A stretch of DNA of 64,000 nt from Victivallis sp. Marseille-Q1083 (GTDB lineage: Bacteria; Verrucomicrobiota; Lentisphaeria; Victivallales; Victivallaceae). The notes under the pieces are model-generated. The model saw only the letters and a program-made list of their open reading frames with translations. It was not told the DNA's origin and did not search any database. The stretch spans positions 620,001-684,000 of the forward strand of contig NZ_CAHJXL010000001.1 in the NCBI RefSeq assembly GCF_903645315.1, in the 5' to 3' direction. Positions 8,188 to 18,330 of the stretch are shown one piece after another. Each line of letters begins with the position of its first letter. Position 1 is the first letter of the stretch. A program made the translations under genes and the position numbers.

Positions 8188-11100
8188 TCAATAAGGTCCG
8201 GGAAGCACTGAAACTTCCGTCTCCGCCACGCCGGGAAATTCCCCCAGCCGCAGACGCAGCCGGTACGTTCCGGGCTCCAGGGCGTCCGTGGCGACCTCGA
8301 TCCGGTTCCGGCCCGCAGTCGCGCCAACAAGTTCAAGGCGGTGCGACCGGCCGCCGGCACGGTTCGTCAGCTCCAGCGTCAGCGGCGTTTCCTCCAGCGA
8401 CCGGTTGCCGGCGCGGCAGACCACTCCCAGCACCAGCGGCATACCGCGCATCACCTCGGGATGCGCCGTTTCCAGGGTCACGGCGGACGCACCGCCGAAC
8501 CACAGCGGGATCGAGGCCCGTTCCCGGCCGTCCTCTTCCAGGCGCAGCCGCCAGCGGCCCGCCGCGGCGCCGGGTCCAACCGGCAGGGTAACCACCGTTC
8601 CTTCACCGGCCGGGACGGTCTCCTGCAGCACCGGTTGATTCGCCGCATCCCGGATTTCCAACTGCAAGACGCCGCTCCGCGGCCAGTTCAGTTCCATGCG
8701 GTTGAGCCCGACGCCCAGTTCGGCATTCACACCGGTGATTTTCAAGTCGCCGGACGCCGGCACACCACCGAAGAGCAACCGGCCGTCAGCCAGTTCAAAA
8801 CTCGAATCGACCTGCGCCCAACTGGAAAGCTGATTCCAACTGTTGAAGTTGCGGCAGACGTTGAAACGCCATGCCGTATCGTTTGCCGGCTTTTCGGAAC
8901 ATTCCATCGTCGTCCAGGGAATGAAAATTTCACATCCTACGCCGCCGGAGCCGTTCAGCGGCGCCGAGACGGCGGTGCGCACCGCGTTGTCCGGCACCGC
9001 AGTCCCATTGCGGAACAGGGTCCGGGCTCCGCGCGAATTGACGATCAAATGCCATTCTGCCCCCTTCGGCGCCTGCCAGAAAAATTCAACGACGTCGTCC
9101 GACCAGATTTCCGGATCGTCATCTTCCTGCCGGGAGTTTTCCGGACCGGTATGGTTGACGCCGCAGTAAAAATACAGCCCGGCCGTATCGTAAAGCACCC
9201 GAAAAGCAGAGCCGCTGGGCGGATCCATCCGTTCAAACTCCTCCTGACTCGACGCCGCGGCCCGCATGCGCGCCTCCTGGTTCGCCGTCCAGCGGAAAGA
9301 ACCGCTCCAAGCCGCCCCGTCCCAGGCGGCTTCATCGCACCGGCCGTCCAGGACCACCGGAGGCGAGGCAATTTCCAGAGCCACCATTTCCGAGCCGCTG
9401 CCTTCCCCGCCGCTTCGACCGACCCTGACCCGCCCGGTCCACTCGGGGGCCTCCGGCGGCGGCCTGTTTTCCCGCCACAACGGTGTTTCTCCGACAGCCT
9501 GTTGCACCCGGCTGACCGCCAGTACACACTTCCAGCGCATCCGATCCAGTTCGTCATCGGAGATTCCGGCAAAACTCTTCTGAAACTCCTCAGCGTTCAC
9601 CGGCAGCCCCCCGAAAAGTTCCCGCCGCAACTGCGCCAGCGATTCCGCCTCCTCCGCCAATCCTGCCGCCAACGCTTTTTCCTGCCATTCATCCAGCAAT
9701 TTGAAATAACCCAGGTCGTTCATGCCCTCCACGGTCCGCTCCAGTTGCAACGAACTCAAAGCGCCGTCGGCATTCACCGCCGTACCCAGCCAATACCCAT
9801 ACCCCGGATCCCACCAGCCGTCGGCCCATTGATGGAAAGCGCGTGCTCCCAGCCGCATCAGGTAGGCGGCGATCGGACGCGACCAGCCGCCGTTGTACAG
9901 CCAGACCTGTGCGCCGTCCCGCCGGGCCCGCGCCAGGGCCTCCTCGGTCCAATTATTGTAGGAGCGGAACGGCACTCCGTCACGCGCGCCGCGGTCGATC
10001 CCAGGATAACCATAACCCTGAGAGTTGTCGACCAGGCACACCCGATCCATGCCCACCACGTCGGCCAGCACCGGATTGAAGGTTTCATACCCCACAGTTT
10101 TGGTGTTGAAAAATCCGTTGATCTGGTGATAGCCGATCTCCTCCTCGCTCAAATAGAGCAAGGGAATCCCGCAATCGCCATACCGGGAGACAAACGCCTC
10201 CATGGTCCGACGGAAGATCTCCTTCGCCGCCGCGGGAAACTCCCGGGTTCCGGTGTCGGCCAGCGACAGGCCGTCGGGGCCCCGGACTCCGGGGGTGGCG
10301 TGATCCGGCGATTCGCCGGAAGCAGCTAATTTCAAGGCCACCGCATGACTCCACCAGCTCAGATGGCGCATATCCAGCAGCAGCGGCCCCGGCATTTCAT
10401 ACTGCCGCATCAGCTTGATCAGGTCGTTCAGGAATGGAATGTCCAACCGGATTTCACCGTCGACCATCTCGATGTCGGCATAAAGGTGAAAAAGGAAAGG
10501 ACTGTTCAGTCCCCGGCTTTTCCAGAGCCGCACCCAGCGTTCCAGATTTTCCGGAGTCTGCCATTCCGGCGCATAATTTACGTAACAGCCCTCGCTTTCC
10601 CGATGATAATGTCCCGGCATGAAAGCGCCGAACGGCATCTCCGGCGCCGGAACCGGCCGCGCCAGCACCGCCAGTTCCACCGGGATCTCCACCGAGCGCT
10701 CTCCCGCCGCCAGCGAAAAGACGCCGGCATAATTCCCGGCCGGAGTGTTCTCCGGGACATGAATCGTGGTCAGGATCCAGAACGTCTCCCCCAGCCGGCA
10801 CTGCCACGGGCCATCGGCAACTGGAAAACAATTCCGGTCATCCCAGATTTTCCGTTCCAAAGCATAATAGACCCGTTGAAACAGAATGTTCTCCGGCGCA
10901 ATCCGATTGCCGGCGCCATCGGCCAGCGCCCCGGCTTTCACTTCAACAGTTCCGCCTTCGTCCAGGAGCCGGACGGCAAGCCAGAAGCGGCGGAATTCGC
11001 CGGGAGCCAGAAAAGCGCGCAGTGAACGGCGTCTTTCCATGCCGCTCCAGGCCCGGCCCGGCTGGGGATCAACACCAATGCCGTCCCAGGTCCAGACCAA

Positions 11101-11286
11101 TCCGGCAGCCGCCTCCGCCCCGCCCGGCTCCGGATCCTCCGTGCCGACGGGCGGAGCACTCTCCGCCAAGGCCGGCGGCCGTACCGAAAGCACCCGGTAA
11201 TACTCCGGAATATCCGCCGCAGCGCCCCGGCCCAACAGGATCAGCCCCAATGCCGCCCCGATTCCGATCAACCATTTTCCCGACAT
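8188..11286 (-). CDS. Secreted glycoside-hydrolase-like protein with DUF4091-type and CBM9-like domains
   Basis: 1032 residues from MSGKWLIGIGAALGLILLGR (signal peptide). This ATG follows the pseudopilin stop by four bases; an in-frame start 5 codons earlier would overlap it. Residues about 50-230 form a beta-rich region. About 230-600 looks like a TIM-barrel glycoside-hydrolase region, ending in a DUF4091-like segment (SSLQLERTVEGMNDLGYFKLL). About 650-830 resembles a family 9 carbohydrate-binding domain (VVLDGRCDEAAWDGA, then FRVLYDTAGLYFYCGV and SDDVVEFFW). The last 170 residues are Ig-like. It probably acts on a polysaccharide outside the cytoplasm, substrate unknown. It is translationally coupled to the pseudopilin. 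Confidence 0.75.
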   Translation of the reverse strand: MSGKWLIGIGAALGLILLGRGAAADIPEYYRVLSVRPPALAESAPPVGTEDPEPGGAEAAAGLVWTWDGIGVDPQPGRAWSGMERRRSLRAFLAPGEFRRFWLAVRLLDEGGTVEVKAGALADGAGNRIAPENILFQRVYYALERKIWDDRNCFPVADGPWQCRLGETFWILTTIHVPENTPAGNYAGVFSLAAGERSVEIPVELAVLARPVPAPEMPFGAFMPGHYHRESEGCYVNYAPEWQTPENLERWVRLWKSRGLNSPFLFHLYADIEMVDGEIRLDIPFLNDLIKLMRQYEMPGPLLLDMRHLSWWSHAVALKLAASGESPDHATPGVRGPDGLSLADTGTREFPAAAKEIFRRTMEAFVSRYGDCGIPLLYLSEEEIGYHQINGFFNTKTVGYETFNPVLADVVGMDRVCLVDNSQGYGYPGIDRGARDGVPFRSYNNWTEEALARARRDGAQVWLYNGGWSRPIAAYLMRLGARAFHQWADGWWDPGYGYWLGTAVNADGALSSLQLERTVEGMNDLGYFKLLDEWQEKALAAGLAEEAESLAQLRRELFGGLPVNAEEFQKSFAGISDDELDRMRWKCVLAVSRVQQAVGETPLWRENRPPPEAPEWTGRVRVGRSGGEGSGSEMVALEIASPPVVLDGRCDEAAWDGAAWSGSFRWTANQEARMRAAASSQEEFERMDPPSGSAFRVLYDTAGLYFYCGVNHTGPENSRQEDDDPEIWSDDVVEFFWQAPKGAEWHLIVNSRGARTLFRNGTAVPDNAVRTAVSAPLNGSGGVGCEIFIPWTTMECSEKPANDTAWRFNVCRNFNSWNQLSSWAQVDSSFELADGRLLFGGVPASGDLKITGVNAELGVGLNRMELNWPRSGVLQLEIRDAANQPVLQETVPAGEGTVVTLPVGPGAAAGRWRLRLEEDGRERASIPLWFGGASAVTLETAHPEVMRGMPLVLGVVCRAGNRSLEETPLTLELTNRAGGRSHRLELVGATAGRNRIEVATDALEPGTYRLRLRLGEFPGVAETEVSVLPGPY

Positions 11287-11290
11287 CGCT

Positions 11291-11953
11291 TCACCACACA
11301 TTGTCGCCGATCAAAGGGTAGAGCCAGGTCGATCGCCAGCCGAACGGCATCCGCGGATCCAGGGATTTGGGATCGCTCTGCAGACTTTCCACATGGCCAT
11401 CCACGCACAAGCCGTTCAGGCGGTTGTTATGGCGCAGATTGAACACATCCGGAGCCGTGCTCCCGGCGTGGATAATCGCAATGCCCGCGGTATCGGCGAG
11501 ATAGATTTTCCCGCTGGGCACATTGATCCGTGAAAGGGCGATTCCGCCCAGGGCATCGTCGACATTCCGGTACCCGGAGATATCCTGATTGATCCCGTAA
11601 CTCATCCCGGCCAGATTGGGATCGCCGGAAAAGGCCGGACAATGGGTGAGTCCGCGCTTGCCGGCATCCGAACTCCAACTGCTTGCCGGACCGTATTCTT
11701 CCAGAAAAGTCGGCCACCAGTAATCGCCGCCACCGCCCTTGATCCGATCATTGGCCGGCGGTCCGAAGTCCGCGTTGTCATCGGCATAGAGCAGCAGCAC
11801 CACACCGAGCTGCTTCAGATTGCCGATGCATTTGACCGCCTGAGCCTTGGCTTTGGCTTTGCCGAGAGCCGGCAACAGCATGCTGGCAAGAATAGCTATA
11901 ATAGCAATTACGACCAGCAATTCAATCAATGTAAACATTTTCATCCGTTTCAT
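11291..11953 (-). CDS. Pseudopilin with H-X9-DG C-terminal motif (cassette 1)
   Basis: 220 residues from [20 protein letters not shown]. This start has TAAGGAG six bases upstream; nine further codons are open upstream without a ribosome site. The N-terminus is a type IV prepilin signal (cleavage before the F of FTLIE) and a transmembrane helix. The C-terminus contains [12 protein letters not shown], the H-X9-DG motif of prepilin-like proteins common in Planctomycetes and Lentisphaerae. The body is a soluble beta domain with two Cys. Such proteins are thought to be surface or secretion-linked. Coupled to the downstream hydrolase, so likely part of one polysaccharide-use unit. Confidence 0.9.
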   Translation of the reverse strand: MKRMKMFTLIELLVVIAIIAILASMLLPALGKAKAKAQAVKCIGNLKQLGVVLLLYADDNADFGPPANDRIKGGGGDYWWPTFLEEYGPASSWSSDAGKRGLTHCPAFSGDPNLAGMSYGINQDISGYRNVDDALGGIALSRINVPSGKIYLADTAGIAIIHAGSTAPDVFNLRHNNRLNGLCVDGHVESLQSDPKSLDPRMPFGWRSTWLYPLIGDNVW

Positions 11954-12121
11954 CTTTGACTCCTTACTTTGTTTTGTCATTTGTGCATTCTGCGAAATAC
12001 ATTAAATTATTTATTTTTAACTATTTACAATGCATTGAAATTTGAAAAATCCTCCAACTGAAATTATATTGTAATCTTCTAGCAATCAAAATCATAACTC
12101 CAGAAGGAGGAATAAAAACCA

Positions 12122-13402
12122 ATGCAACTATCTTTATTCTGCGATTATCGCGGGTACGCCAACTCCAAATACGAGAGCCTGTTTCTTGCGCTGGAAGAAT
12201 CTCATGCTAGTGTCGCTAAGAAGAAAGGTCCTGGTCGTATCGGCTATGGAGATTTGGCTTACCTCAAAGCATACGTTTACAAGCACGCGGAGGAAATCAA
12301 AAGCATTCCGGAGCTCTTGCGCAATCTGCAACGGAATCCGGTGATCTGCGAAATGATCGGTTTCCAGTATGATTCGCTGCCGGACTCGTCCCGTTTTTAT
12401 ACATTCCTGAGCAAGACAAAAAATTCCGAAATCCAGGCGATTCATCATGCGGCGGTTCAGTCGCTGATCGGCGGCGGCGTGGTTTCGCTTGACGTCCTGA
12501 TCGTCGATTCCAAACCGGTCATGGCCAATACCAAGCACAACAATCCCAAAAATCCGAGTCGCTCATTGGATAAAGAGGATAAAATCCCCCGCAATCCCAA
12601 AGCGACTCTCGGCTATTATTCTTACTTGAAACAGCCATTCGGCACGGGCAAGCAATTCAGCTTTTTCTGGGGCTTCCGGACGCACGTATTGGTCTCCGAA
12701 GAAGGCGTTCCGCTGGTCGAAATCACCAAGCCGAACAACATCGCCGACGAACAGATTGCGCACTCGCTCTTACGCAAACTCAAACGGGTCTACGGACAGA
12801 AGAAAGGCCGAGTTTTTATCGCCGATTCCGCCTATGACCACCGCCAATTCTACGACTTTATCAAGGACGAAATCAAAGGCCAAGCATGCATCCCAATCAA
12901 TCCGCGCAACCAGCAAGCGGCCAAACTTCTCGGCGAAAAAGGCTGTCCCATCTGTCCCGGCGGACTCGAAATGAAATATTCATGCATCACCAAGAGCGAA
13001 GGCCGCACCCGCAAGAAATTCCGCTGTCCGATCATCGCCGGAACGCGCCCGGAAAAAGCCGAATTACCTGGCCAATGCCCTTGCAATCATCAACGATTCT
13101 GTACCGGCAGCCGCTATGGCTGTACCGCTTACATCGACGTTACCGATGATGCACGCGCCCAGGTCCCGCGCCAAAGCGCATGGTACAAAGAGACTTATAC
13201 CAAACGTACCGGCGTCGAACGCTATTTCTCGCGCCTCGGCTCGCGCGAGGTCGAACAGACCACGCATTTCAATTACCGAGCCATCCGCAACCAGATGAGC
13301 ATTGCACATCTGACGCTCGCGCTCACCGCCGTCGCCGCCGCATTCATTCTCGAACAGCCGGACAAAATCCGCTGTTACAAATCGTTTGCTGACGCCGCAT
13401 AG
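12122..13402 (+). CDS. DDE transposase (IS4/IS5/IS1182-like)
   Basis: 426 residues with AAGGAGG upstream of the ATG. Candidate catalytic residues lie in LIVDSKPV (D), FIADSAYDH (D) and TGVERYFSRLGSREVEQT (E). A Cys-rich insert (CPICPGGLE, CPCNHQRFCTGSRYGC) lies between the second D and the E, as in IS1182-like enzymes. The frame is intact. I searched by eye for terminal inverted repeats in the 150 bases on either side and found none convincing, so the element's ends are undefined. It lies between the pseudopilin promoter region and the LacI gene, splitting cassette 1. Confidence 0.85.
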   Translation: MQLSLFCDYRGYANSKYESLFLALEESHASVAKKKGPGRIGYGDLAYLKAYVYKHAEEIKSIPELLRNLQRNPVICEMIGFQYDSLPDSSRFYTFLSKTKNSEIQAIHHAAVQSLIGGGVVSLDVLIVDSKPVMANTKHNNPKNPSRSLDKEDKIPRNPKATLGYYSYLKQPFGTGKQFSFFWGFRTHVLVSEEGVPLVEITKPNNIADEQIAHSLLRKLKRVYGQKKGRVFIADSAYDHRQFYDFIKDEIKGQACIPINPRNQQAAKLLGEKGCPICPGGLEMKYSCITKSEGRTRKKFRCPIIAGTRPEKAELPGQCPCNHQRFCTGSRYGCTAYIDVTDDARAQVPRQSAWYKETYTKRTGVERYFSRLGSREVEQTTHFNYRAIRNQMSIAHLTLALTAVAAAFILEQPDKIRCYKSFADAA

Positions 13403-13684
13403 CTTCGCGATAATCTCAAATTTTTCAATCAACCCCGGCGAATTCACATCCGCCTTAATTCTTCACGCCTTTTTTCAGCGATTTTTTACCCAATTCTGCA
13501 CCAACTCGTACTGTTTGCTTGTTTTCAAAGCTTTTGCCGGTGGCTCAAACTGCTTCCTGTTCACTTTTCCTCTATTTCGCAGAACTCATTGTTTTGTCAT
13601 TTCGGTCCGGATCACCATCGTTCGATTCCACATACATTCGCCGGTAATAGGCGTCCACTCCCCTTCTCCTTTCTGGATTGTCAT
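13403..13684. other. Non-coding stretch between transposase and LacI gene
   Basis: About 280 bases with no supportable gene, no clear terminator and no transposon end. It is more pyrimidine-rich on the plus strand than its neighbours and may be the downstream part of the insertion element. Confidence 0.4.
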
Positions 13685-14785
13685 TCATCGCTTCCACCGT
13701 TCATCGCGCAGTTCCGCCGGCGGGTTCCCGCCGGCGGACTCCCGCCAGACCAGCCGGGGCCGCACTTCCGGAGCCGGCTCCTGCCACACCGCCGCCTCCT
13801 CTTCCGGATCGATCATCCGGCAGATCAGTTCGACCGCAGTCCGCCCCTGCGCCGCCTGGTCGTCATCGATCGAGGCCAGGGCCGGATTCAGGATTTCGCA
13901 GAAACGGTCATTGCCGTGACCGATCACCGCAACCTCGTCCGGAATACGGATTCCGCGCGCCTGGAATTCCCGGATTACGAAACCGGCATACTCGTCGCAC
14001 ATGGTAATCACCGCATCGCAGTTCCAATCCAGCAGCTCCCGTTCGAAACAGGCGCCAACCGCCTGTTGGATATCCACCATGGTGATGTCGGAGAGCGGCA
14101 CCGCGAAGATCCGCCCGTTAACCTCCATGCGGCCGCCCAGCGCCTCCAGCGACCGCACGAAACCTTCACGTCGGCCGTCCAGCGACAGATACCCGGCCGG
14201 ATCGATCAGCAGAGCAATGCGCCGCCGCCCCGAATTCCACAGAAAATCCAGCGCCAGCCGGGCCCTTTCGGCATAGGCGCCATCCACGTAAACCGCCTTC
14301 TCCAGCCGGGGCCGGCCGACGAAGACCAGCCGGGGCTGGCGGGCGAAGAAACTGTAGAGCGCGTCGCTGGCATCGAGATAATCGTGCGAAATGCAGATCA
14401 CGCCATCCGCACCGTACTGGCGGAAACTCTGATAGCCCGCAATCACGTTCGACACCTTGTCGTGCTCCTCGGCCACCATGATGCGGTAGCCGCGCGCATC
14501 GGCGCAACGTTCAATCGCCGCCAGCATCCGCGCCAGCCCGCCCACCGACTCCGAATCGATCAGGACCCCGATCAGCTTGCTGGTGCCGACCCGGAGATTG
14601 CGGGCCGACAGATTGGGCCGGTAATGCAGCCGTTCCGCCACAGCAAGAATGTCTTTGGCCGTCGCGGCGCCGACCCGGGTATTGCTGCCGCCCGACTGGT
14701 TCAGCACCTTCGCCACCGTCACCACCGACACGCCGCACTCCGCTGCGATGTCGCTCAAACGCACTTCTCCGCTCCGTCTCGCCAT
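13685..14785 (-). CDS. LacI-family transcriptional regulator (cassette 1)
   Basis: 366 residues. The N-terminal helix-turn-helix and hinge are typical (VRLSDIAAECGVSVVTVAKVLN, split here as VRLSDIAAECGVS then VVTVAKVLN; RPNLSARNLR). A periplasmic-binding-protein-like effector domain follows (SKLIGVLIDSE, GADGVICISHD, RIALLIDP). It should bind a sugar-like ligand in the cytoplasm. A strong promoter lies at 14829-14857 with a CG-centred near-palindrome at 14809-14818, suggesting autoregulation. It probably controls the pseudopilin and hydrolase genes downstream, although a transposase now lies in between. Confidence 0.9.
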   Translation of the reverse strand: MARRSGEVRLSDIAAECGVSVVTVAKVLNQSGGSNTRVGAATAKDILAVAERLHYRPNLSARNLRVGTSKLIGVLIDSESVGGLARMLAAIERCADARGYRIMVAEEHDKVSNVIAGYQSFRQYGADGVICISHDYLDASDALYSFFARQPRLVFVGRPRLEKAVYVDGAYAERARLALDFLWNSGRRRIALLIDPAGYLSLDGRREGFVRSLEALGGRMEVNGRIFAVPLSDITMVDIQQAVGACFERELLDWNCDAVITMCDEYAGFVIREFQARGIRIPDEVAVIGHGNDRFCEILNPALASIDDDQAAQGRTAVELICRMIDPEEEAAVWQEPAPEVRPRLVWRESAGGNPPAELRDERWKR

Positions 14786-14808
14786 AATTCAGTTTGATTT
14801 CTATTGAT

Positions 14809-14857
14809 TTATCGTTAAGTTTAATTACATTATAGCATATCCGATAAAAAAAGTCAA
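14809..14857 (-). promoter_or_regulatory. Promoter and candidate operator of the LacI gene
   Basis: Minus strand: TTGACT (14857-14852), 17-base spacer, perfect TATAAT (14834-14829). Just downstream of the expected start is TTAACGATAA (14818-14809), a CG-centred imperfect palindrome of the kind LacI-family proteins bind. Confidence 0.6.
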
Positions 14858-15090
14858 TACCCGATCCCCAAAAAAATTATTATTGTCCAGAATTTAGTGA
14901 AAGACACTTGCAGTTTCCGGCTGCCGATTACGACATTGCCGGTGATGTTCAGCCGCTTGCGGCACCAGCCCTGACCTGCCTCCCATAGTCAACCGAACCG
15001 GCGAAGCGGCAGCCGGGACGGCCTGACAGCGAACCCGGAAAGACTTGCACACGGCATCCCCGCTGAGACTCACGGCTGCTTTGGGATTTA
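14858..15090. other. Intergenic region between two regulator genes
   Basis: No gene is supportable here; short open frames lack ribosome sites and family features. I see no strong terminator. Confidence 0.4.
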
Positions 15091-15906
15091 TCAGGCGGGA
15101 AAAATCCGCCGGTACTCCATCGGCGTACAGCCGAAATAGCGATGGAACACCCGGCTGAAATGAAACTGATTGGCAAAGCCGCAACGGTCAGCCACCTCGG
15201 CAATCCGGCAATCCGGTTCCCGCGCCAGCAACTGCGCCGCCGCCTGCATTCTGACTTTGGCGACATATTGCAGCGGCGACAATTTGAGCCGGGCGGTGAA
15301 TTCCCGGTAAAACGCCGCCCGCGACTTGCCGGACAACGCATACAGCCGCTCAAGCTCCACTGCTTCGAAACGATGCCGATAAATGTACTGCAGCACCTGC
15401 AGCAGCCAGCCCGGCAATTGCGGCGCCGCCGGCTGCCGCCGCCCCAGCCGAAGAATCCGTCCGATCACCTCGTAACCGAGCGCCAGTTGCGCAACCGTCG
15501 TTTCCTCGGTCGCTTCCCGCTTCTGCAGCGCCTCCAGCCGGCTGCCCAGCGCGCCGATCTCGTCGGCCTCCGGACGCGGCACCCGCAGCGGCAGCCAGTA
15601 GCAGCTCAGTGGATCGAGCACATCGAAATTGGTCAATTTGAAATGGACATACCGCACCCGCATGATCCCGCCGGATGGATTGACGTGATGGATAATCCGC
15701 AACGGCCGGTCCGGCCCGGTGAGAAACGCTTCTCCTTCCGCCAGATCGGCGTATTCCTCCCCGGCCGACAATTCATAGCGCCCGACCGTCGCCTGGGCGA
15801 AAATATAGTAAGGGACGGTCTTGCAACTGACATCCCCCTCCTTCGGGGTCTGGAAGGAATCGCTCTGCAAAAAATCCATTTTCCATTGTACGTACGAAGA
15901 CACCAT
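15091..15906 (-). CDS. AraC-family regulator, divergent from the glycyl radical enzyme
   Basis: 271 residues from MVSSYVQWKMDFLQS, chosen because GGGAG lies seven bases upstream (the frame is open 9 codons further). The N-terminal part is a cupin-like effector domain. The C-terminal 100 residues form the two AraC helix-turn-helix units (LYALSGKSRAAFYREFTARL and CRIAEVADRCGFANQFHFSR), ending in the usual FGCTPMEYRR. It is transcribed away from the glycyl radical enzyme gene, with a shared 210-base control region, so it is the obvious candidate regulator of that enzyme. The inducer is not known. Confidence 0.88.
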   Translation of the reverse strand: MVSSYVQWKMDFLQSDSFQTPKEGDVSCKTVPYYIFAQATVGRYELSAGEEYADLAEGEAFLTGPDRPLRIIHHVNPSGGIMRVRYVHFKLTNFDVLDPLSCYWLPLRVPRPEADEIGALGSRLEALQKREATEETTVAQLALGYEVIGRILRLGRRQPAAPQLPGWLLQVLQYIYRHRFEAVELERLYALSGKSRAAFYREFTARLKLSPLQYVAKVRMQAAAQLLAREPDCRIAEVADRCGFANQFHFSRVFHRYFGCTPMEYRRIFPA

Positions 15907-16117
15907 CTGCTGCTCCCGGCTTTTCCGAAACATAGCAGTGAAAAACGGCTTTACAAATTTTTGAGACGCCCGGATATATTTTTTGGTATTGTGGATATGC
16001 CGAAAATGATATTTTAAGCTATTCTATATGGAAGAAAAAAATCAATCGGTTGACCGCTCCTTTCGACAGAACGGCAACCCGGCAACAACAATCACTGACT
16101 ATTCGGAGGGTCCGATT

Positions 16118-18166
16118 ATGCTGAAACAACTCAATCCGCTCGGCGATACCACGCCGATCCGTCTGTCCGAAGCGACCCGGACATTGGCCAAGCAATATCT
16201 CGGCGGCGACTTCAAAGCGACGGTCCGCACCATTCCGCTGCCGAAACCGCCGGACGATCTCGATGTCAACCTCGCTTATGCCAGACACCTGATGGATATC
16301 GTCGAGCAGGCGCCGCTGGAGTTGCTTCCGGCCGAACGGCTGGTCGGCGCCGCCCGTTACAGCGAAGCGCCGCAACACGGCACGCCGGGAGCCCCCTGGC
16401 CTTCGGTCAGCCATGTCACCATCGACTTTCAGCATGCCGTCCGGGTCGGGCTGCGCGGGCTGGAAGCGGACATCGACGCCGCCCGGCAGGCCCGGCCGGA
16501 ACCGGTCAATTTCTATCGTTCGCTGCAGCTCTGCATCGCGGCCATGCGGCGCTGGGTCGCCCGCTATGTCGAAGCGCTCACCGCCAACCTGGCCGACAGT
16601 GAATTCTATCCGGCCATTCTCGAAGCCTTGAAGCATGTCCCGGAACATCCGCCGCGCAATTTTTTCGAGGCGGTTCAGTCCTTGTGGCTGTTCTGGGAAT
16701 TTCAGCGCCTGGCCGGCAACTGGTCCGGACTCGGACGGGTCGATGAACTGCTCGGTCCTTACCTGGGCGACACGCCGCCGGAGGAAGCCCGGGAAATCCT
16801 GGCGCATTTCTGGATCAAAGGCACCGAATGGTGCGGCCTTTACGGCTTTTCCGGCGGCGATGCCCAGGTTTACCAGAACGTCATCCTCGGCGGCGTCGAC
16901 GCCGACGGCAACGATCTCACCAACGAAGTCACTTATCTGATCCTCGACATTGTCGAAGAACTGCATATCAGCGATTTTCCGATCGCCGTCCGGGTCGGCA
17001 AACATTCGCCGGACCGGCTGATCCGCCGGATTGCCGAAGTACAGTCGCGCGGCGGCGGCATCGTCTCGATTTACAACGAAGACGTCATTCTGCCGGCGTT
17101 GCAGAAATTCGGCTATCCGCCGGAAGAGGCGCGCCGTTTCACCAACGACGGCTGCTGGGAAGTGTTGATTCCCGGCCAGACTGCTTTCAGCTACATTCCG
17201 TTCGATGCGCTGCAATGTCTGCAGCAGGCGCTGTTCGCTCCGGTCGAATACGGCAGTTTCGACGCCTTGTATCAGAATTACCTGCGGGAACTGGCGGCCA
17301 AAATCGAAGAAACCAATCGCGGCATGCCGGACGCCTATCTGCAGCCTGAATTTCCAACGCCCCTGCTGTCGCTGTTGATGCCGAGTTGTATCGCGTCGGG
17401 CCGGTCCTACAGCATGCGCGGCGCCCGCTACAACGTCATCGCCATCCATGCCGGCGGCCTGCCGGACGTCGCCAACAGTCTGCTGGCCATCCGCAAGCTG
17501 GTCTACGAGGATCGGAAGCTGTCGCTTGCCGAACTGCGGGAATTGCTGCGGAAGGACTTCGACGACGCCGAAGCCTTCCGGCAGCAACTGTTGCATGAAC
17601 TGCCGTTTTACGGCAACGACGAGCCGGCCGGCGATGCCATGCTGGTCCAGGTCGTCGAGGACTACGTCAAAACCGCCGCTCCCAGCCGGGAAGTCAGCGG
17701 CATCCTCCGGCCGGTCGGCATCAGCACCTTCGGTCGGGAAGTGGCCTATGCGCCGGAGCGCCGGGCGACCGCATTCGGCAAACACGCCCACGAATACCTC
17801 GCGTCCAACCTGGCGCCGACGCCGGGCACCGACCGCAACGGTCCGGGCGCGGTCGTTCAATCCTTCTGCAAAGTGGATTTCACCGCGATTCCGAACGGCT
17901 GCCCGCTGGATCTGCGCTTCGACGCCAAGCTGCTGAACACACCGGACGGCATCGACATGCTCTGCGGACTGCTGAAAAGCTTCATCAGCCTCGGCGGTGA
18001 CTATCTGCAAATCGATTCCGTCAGCCGGGAAATGCTGATCGAAGCGCGCGACAATCCGGAGCGTTATCCCAACCTGGCAGTGCGCATCTCCGGCTGGTCG
18101 GCCCGTTTCGCCACCCTGACCCGCGACTGGCAGGACATGATCATCAACCGGACCACCCAGCCATAA
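16118..18166 (+). CDS. Pyruvate formate-lyase-like glycyl radical enzyme
   Basis: 682 residues from MLKQLNPLG, chosen because GGAGG lies nine bases upstream; the frame is open 30 codons earlier. The catalytic Cys is in FTNDGCWEVLIPGQ. The GC-X-E form has a Glu two residues after the Cys, as in diol/glycerol dehydratase- and choline lyase-type enzymes, whereas true pyruvate formate-lyase has two adjacent Cys. The C-terminal glycyl radical loop is RISGWSARF. The enzyme must be activated by a radical SAM activase, but no activase gene is adjacent or elsewhere in the window. It is shorter than most relatives (usually 750-850 residues). AraC genes flank it on both sides. Substrate unknown. Confidence 0.88.
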   Translation: MLKQLNPLGDTTPIRLSEATRTLAKQYLGGDFKATVRTIPLPKPPDDLDVNLAYARHLMDIVEQAPLELLPAERLVGAARYSEAPQHGTPGAPWPSVSHVTIDFQHAVRVGLRGLEADIDAARQARPEPVNFYRSLQLCIAAMRRWVARYVEALTANLADSEFYPAILEALKHVPEHPPRNFFEAVQSLWLFWEFQRLAGNWSGLGRVDELLGPYLGDTPPEEAREILAHFWIKGTEWCGLYGFSGGDAQVYQNVILGGVDADGNDLTNEVTYLILDIVEELHISDFPIAVRVGKHSPDRLIRRIAEVQSRGGGIVSIYNEDVILPALQKFGYPPEEARRFTNDGCWEVLIPGQTAFSYIPFDALQCLQQALFAPVEYGSFDALYQNYLRELAAKIEETNRGMPDAYLQPEFPTPLLSLLMPSCIASGRSYSMRGARYNVIAIHAGGLPDVANSLLAIRKLVYEDRKLSLAELRELLRKDFDDAEAFRQQLLHELPFYGNDEPAGDAMLVQVVEDYVKTAAPSREVSGILRPVGISTFGREVAYAPERRATAFGKHAHEYLASNLAPTPGTDRNGPGAVVQSFCKVDFTAIPNGCPLDLRFDAKLLNTPDGIDMLCGLLKSFISLGGDYLQIDSVSREMLIEARDNPERYPNLAVRISGWSARFATLTRDWQDMIINRTTQP

Positions 18167-18330
18167 AGATTTCAGGGCGGGAACAGACCGGCAGTCCGGA
18201 CGGCAACAGCCGTTCCGGGCTGCCGTTTTGCAACAATGTCGCAGCCAAGCCAATTTCACAGTGGCAAAACTTCCCCGGCGGTGTTATAGTTTGCCAGAAC
18301 GAACGGCCCCGAACCCCGGACTGGATTACG

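Noticed and set aside
12038-13430. Short ATTTTTCAA inverted match flanking the transposase
   Set aside because: Nine bases in AT-rich DNA at unequal distances; not enough to call terminal inverted repeats.
16019-18259. 746-codon open frame on the minus strand opposite the glycyl radical enzyme
   Set aside because: Antisense shadow of a gene with intact catalytic motifs; no start signals.
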